DNA of 7,438 nt from an uncultured Collinsella sp. (GTDB taxonomy: Bacteria > Actinomycetota > Coriobacteriia > Coriobacteriales > Coriobacteriaceae), in contig CATZTY010000046.1 in assembly GCA_958424475.1 (NCBI GenBank), forward strand, positions 1-7,438, read 5' to 3'. The translations under genes were made by a program, and so were the position numbers. Positions 5,302-7,438 of the stretch are shown piece by piece (within the stretch, counting starts at the first letter, position 1; each line of letters starts with the position of its first letter). The notes under the pieces were generated by a model, which saw only the letters and a program-made list of their open reading frames with translations, had not been told where the DNA came from and ran no database searches.

Positions 5302-6522
5302 ATGGCAAATAAGAAAAAGAACTCCGGGGTCGCGCCGACGCCCGAGCAGCAGGCCCGCGCTGCCTCCAGCTCTCGCAAGAAGCAGCGCAAGACGTACGTG
5401 TCTAAGACCGTCAAGATCGTCCTGGTGGTCATCGGCGTGCTGGCAATGCTGCTTTCCGTCTCGGCCATGGCGTGCTCCGGCCTTATGTCGCAGGCCGAGG
5501 ACACCTCGGGCTACAAGCTGACCGGCGGTGTTGCTGCAACTATCAACGGCACCAACCTCACCGAGGACACCGTGACCAAGCAGATCATGAGCATGCGCAC
5601 GTCCTACGGCTACACCAAGGATAAGGATTGGGCGCAGTATCTGGTTGACAACGACCTCACGCCCAAGAAGTACCGCAAACAACTCATCGACTCCTACACG
5701 CAGCAGATTCTGCTTCAACAGGCACAGAAGGAGAACGGCGTGACGGTGTCGGACGAGGAGGTCGAGAAGGCTTGGAAGGACGCGTGCAAGAGCGCAGGCG
5801 GTGCCAAGGCCTTTAAGAAGACCCTCAAGACCTACGGCTATACCGAGGACACCTACAAGGACTCGCTCAAGGAGAGTCTGGCGCAACAGAAACTCAAGGA
5901 TGCCGTCGCGCCCACGAGCAAGCCCAAGGACAGCGAGATTGTCGATTACATCAACGAGAACCTGTCCAGCTACAACGACGCCCGCCGCTCGTCGAACATC
6001 CTGATCAAGGTTGATTCCGACGCTTCCGACGAGGACAAGGCCGCCGCCAAGGCCAAGGCGCAGGAGTGCCTGGACAAGATCAACTCCGGTGAGCTGAGCT
6101 TTGAGGACGCCGTAAAGCAGTACTCCGAGGACACCGGTTCCAAGGAGAAGAAGGGCGATGTGGGCTGGGATAAGCTCACCACTTTCGTCGACAGCTACCA
6201 GACGGCGCTCGAGGGGCTCAACAAGGGCGACGTGAGCGAAGTCGTCGAGTCGACCTATGGCTACCACATCATCAAGTGCACCGACTACTTCCATGTCGAT
6301 AATCAGGTTGATGACATCAACCAGGTACCCAAGGACATCAAGAAGTACGTTTCTAATGTGGTGAAGACGCAGGCGGCCAGCACCGCGTACAGCGAGTGGC
6401 TGGAGCAGTACAAGAAGGATGCCGACATCACCGTCAACCCCATGCCCAAAGACGTACCCTATAACGTGAGTCTGAAGGGTGTCACCAAGAGTTCGACCGA
6501 CGATTCGTCGACGACTGAGTAA
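5302..6522 (+). CDS. Membrane-anchored parvulin-type peptidyl-prolyl isomerase / foldase, PrsA-like
   Basis: The predicted role is folding of secreted proteins outside the membrane. The ATG at 5302 has a GAAAGG ribosome site (5290-5295). Upstream in-frame ATGs near 5203 fall inside repeat DNA and are rejected, leaving 406 residues. Residues 1-36 are Lys/Arg-rich and cytoplasmic, and 37-57 form one hydrophobic helix. Cys58 follows in SAMAC, a poor lipobox, so a transmembrane anchor is as likely as a lipid anchor. A SurA/PrsA-like helical chaperone region covers about 75-225. The parvulin domain runs from about 228 to 328, from NILIKV to GDVGW, FVDSYQTALEGLNKGDVSEVV and TYGYHIIKC. The His usual in the first motif (HIL) is Asn232 here, while the late His322 remains, so isomerase activity is uncertain. 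The tail is Ser/Thr/Asp-rich. Confidence 0.9.
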   Translation: MANKKKNSGVAPTPEQQARAASSSRKKQRKTYVSKTVKIVLVVIGVLAMLLSVSAMACSGLMSQAEDTSGYKLTGGVAATINGTNLTEDTVTKQIMSMRTSYGYTKDKDWAQYLVDNDLTPKKYRKQLIDSYTQQILLQQAQKENGVTVSDEEVEKAWKDACKSAGGAKAFKKTLKTYGYTEDTYKDSLKESLAQQKLKDAVAPTSKPKDSEIVDYINENLSSYNDARRSSNILIKVDSDASDEDKAAAKAKAQECLDKINSGELSFEDAVKQYSEDTGSKEKKGDVGWDKLTTFVDSYQTALEGLNKGDVSEVVESTYGYHIIKCTDYFHVDNQVDDINQVPKDIKKYVSNVVKTQAASTAYSEWLEQYKKDADITVNPMPKDVPYNVSLKGVTKSSTDDSSTTE

Positions 6523-6527
6523 TCATG

Positions 6528-6553
6528 GGGCGGTGCTCGCGCGAGTGCCGCCC
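6528..6553 (+). promoter_or_regulatory. GC-rich hairpin between the foldase gene and yqeY
   Basis: GGGCGGTGCTC (6528-6538) pairs with GAGTGCCGCCC (6543-6553) over 11 bp with two G-U pairs and a 4-base loop GCGC. ACACTATTGAGG follows, not a T-run, so it is not a clear terminator. It ends ten bases before the yqeY ribosome site and may modulate readthrough, RNA stability or translation. Confidence 0.5.
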
Positions 6554-6576
6554 ACACTATTGAGGAGGATTTGCAG

Positions 6577-7020
6577 ATGACCAACGAAGAGCTGCAGAAG
6601 GAAATGATTGCGGCCATGAAGGCCAAGGACAAGGTTCGCCTGTCCATCATTCGCCAGGTTAAGGCCGAGGTGAAGAATATCGAGGTCAATGAGCGCCGCG
6701 ATGTGACCGAGGAAGACGTCAACAGCATGATCAAGCGTCTGATCAAGCAGACGAGCGAGACGCTGGAGATGTCCATCAAGGCCGGCACCGACCAGGAGCG
6801 TACCGACAACCTGACCGAGCAGGTCAAGATTCTGGAGAGCCTGCTGCCCGCGCAGGTTTCGGGCGAGGAGCTCGAGGCCCTGATCGAGCAGGTTATCGCC
6901 GAGCTGGGCGCCACGTCCAAGAAGCAGATGGGCCAGGTTATGGGCGCACTCGGCAAGGCCACCGGTGGCAACTTCGATAAGCCGGCCGCGGCAAAGATCG
7001 TCGGAGCCAAACTCGCGTAG
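6577..7020 (+). CDS. yqeY: GatB/YqeY domain-containing protein
   Basis: A 147-residue protein of the YqeY family, a stand-alone relative of the tail domain of GatB (the amidotransferase subunit that makes Gln-tRNA or Asn-tRNA). The biochemical role of the free-standing protein is not established, so function beyond a tRNA-related guess is open. The family pattern is complete: an N-terminal helical part (EMIAAMKAKDKVRLSIIRQVKAEVKN), the charged centre EEDVNSMIKRLIKQ, LLPAQVSGEEL, and the C-terminal KKQMGQVMGAL and GNFDKPAAAKIVGAKL. AGGAGG (6563-6568) is eight bases from this ATG. A TTG at 6571, only two bases from it, is a poor start. It lies 54 bases behind the foldase gene with a hairpin between, and a strong terminator follows it. 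Confidence 0.93.
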   Translation: MTNEELQKEMIAAMKAKDKVRLSIIRQVKAEVKNIEVNERRDVTEEDVNSMIKRLIKQTSETLEMSIKAGTDQERTDNLTEQVKILESLLPAQVSGEELEALIEQVIAELGATSKKQMGQVMGALGKATGGNFDKPAAAKIVGAKLA

Positions 7021-7047
7021 GGGCCGAGCGGTACATAGTTGATGTTT

Positions 7048-7082
7048 AGGGGGGCGTGGCCGTCATGGTCGCGCCCCTTTTT
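7048..7082 (+). terminator. Intrinsic terminator after yqeY
   Basis: GGGGCGTGGCC (7051-7061) pairs with GGTCGCGCCCC (7067-7077) over 11 bp with two wobble pairs around GTCAT. TTTTT (7078-7082) follows, and further A/G-T pairs can extend the base of the stem. It is a textbook Rho-independent terminator and separates yqeY from the ABC ATPase gene. Confidence 0.88.
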
Positions 7083-7088
7083 GCTGGG

Positions 7089-7127
7089 CTGGGCACTCAT
7101 TGGGGACAGGCTTAAATGAGTGCCCGG
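7089..7127 (+). repeat. Constant-loop hairpin repeat behind yqeY (copy D1)
   Basis: GGGCACTCATT (7091-7101) and AATGAGTGCCC (7115-7125) are perfect 11-base inverted arms, extendable by a wobble and a C-G pair. The 13-base loop GGGGACAGGCTTA (7102-7114) differs from the loop of copy A at only two positions, although the arms are unrelated. Confidence 0.85.
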
Positions 7128-7131
7128 GCTA

Positions 7132-7202
7132 CGCTCATTGGGGACGGGCTTAAATGAGTGCCCAATGAGCAGGTACTCATTTAAGTCTGTCCCCAATGAC
7201 TA
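7132..7202. repeat. Pair of opposed constant-loop repeats (copies D2 and D3)
   Basis: D2 has arms CGCTCATT (7132-7139) and AATGAGTG (7153-7160), with one wobble, around the loop GGGGACGGGCTTA (7140-7152). D3 lies in reverse, with the loop GGGGACAGACTTA read on the minus strand (7182-7194) and short arms CTCATT and AATGAC. D2 and D3 together form an inverted repeat of 23 bases (7140-7162 with 7172-7194) around a 9-base spacer. All three imperfections are G-T, so the plus-strand RNA can pair along the full 23 bp. Confidence 0.8.
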
Positions 7203-7265
7203 GGTGGAAGGTTGCGGGTTCTTTACGGGAATGTAGTGTGGGCTGCGGAAACGTGATTCTTTCCG

Positions 7266-7271
7266 TACAAT
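7266..7271 (+). promoter_or_regulatory. Candidate -10 box for the ABC ATPase gene
   Basis: TACAAT lies 35 bases before the ATG at 7307, behind the yqeY terminator and the D repeats, so a new promoter is needed here. No good -35 is seen at the expected distance. Confidence 0.35.
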
Positions 7272-7306
7272 AGTTCAACTCGTGTAAACGCAGGGAAGGG
7301 ACATTC

Positions 7307-7438
7307 ATGGCAGACATGATCGAGATCAAGCATCTCAACAAGTACTTTGGCGACCTGCATGTGCTCAAAGATATCAATCTCACCGTCAAGCGCGGCGAGA
7401 AGCTCGTAATGATCGGGCCCTCCGGTTCGGGTAAGTCG
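7307..7438 (+). CDS. ABC transporter ATP-binding protein, N-terminal part (runs off right edge)
   Basis: The first 44 codons of an ABC-type ATPase. The ATG at 7307 has GGGAAGGG (7293-7300) six bases upstream. The sequence shows the usual opening strand ([20 protein letters not shown]), then [21 protein letters not shown], in which GPSGSGKS is the Walker A motif that binds ATP phosphates. The wording of both segments is typical of polar amino-acid uptake ATPases (GlnQ family), which work with a membrane permease and a binding protein. The Q-loop, signature motif and Walker B lie outside the window, so the subfamily is probable rather than shown. It is the first gene of a new transcription unit. 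Confidence 0.9.
   Translation, partial: MADMIEIKHLNKYFGDLHVLKDINLTVKRGEKLVMIGPSGSGKS

Noticed and set aside
6571..6576. TTG start for yqeY two codons upstream
   Set aside because: Only two bases separate it from AGGAGG, whereas the ATG at 6577 has the ideal spacing of eight.
7089..7202. CRISPR-like array
   Set aside because: The units alternate orientation, are irregularly spaced and have no unique spacers between them; they are hairpin repeats.

Overview
The window looks like chromosome from a high-GC Gram-positive bacterium, most probably a Coriobacteriia member such as Collinsella. The grounds are strongly GC-ending codons, a clostridial/actinobacterial type PurF with 4Fe-4S ligand cysteines, and the overall gene content. 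This placement rests on protein character and composition only; no database search was made.

Layout. Positions 1-597 (minus strand) hold the N-terminal 199 codons of a multi-pass membrane protein that runs off the left edge. A 294-bp divergent gap follows, with a TATAAT box in front of purF. Three consecutive plus-strand genes of de novo purine synthesis come next: purF (892-2562), purM (2720-3823) and purN (3813-4514, overlapping the end of purM). They supply steps 1, 5 and 3 of IMP synthesis, and the cluster is closed by an intrinsic terminator at about 4545-4589. The purF-purM gap is highly structured and holds three hairpins. After the terminator lie a stand-alone PTS EIIA-type phosphocarrier (4667-5131), a membrane-anchored parvulin-type foldase related to PrsA (5302-6522), a YqeY-family protein (6577-7020) with its own terminator, and the first 44 codons of an ABC transporter ATPase, probably of the amino-acid uptake type (7307 to the right edge).

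The most unusual content is in the intergenic DNA. Gaps behind purF, the EIIA gene and yqeY carry short hairpin repeats built on one plan. A 13-base loop close to GGGGACAGGYTTA is flanked by inverted arms. The arms are complementary to each other at each site, but their sequence differs completely from one site to the next. I find one copy after purF, two different ones side by side after the EIIA gene, and three related ones after yqeY. They resemble REP/BIME-type dispersed palindromes in placement. The constant-loop, locus-specific-arm design deserves a genome-wide search.

The coding genes are otherwise ordinary housekeeping functions. Points worth a look are two competing PurF starts, a PurF insertion of about 30 residues, an N-terminal extension on PurN, and an Asn where parvulins usually carry their first active-site His.
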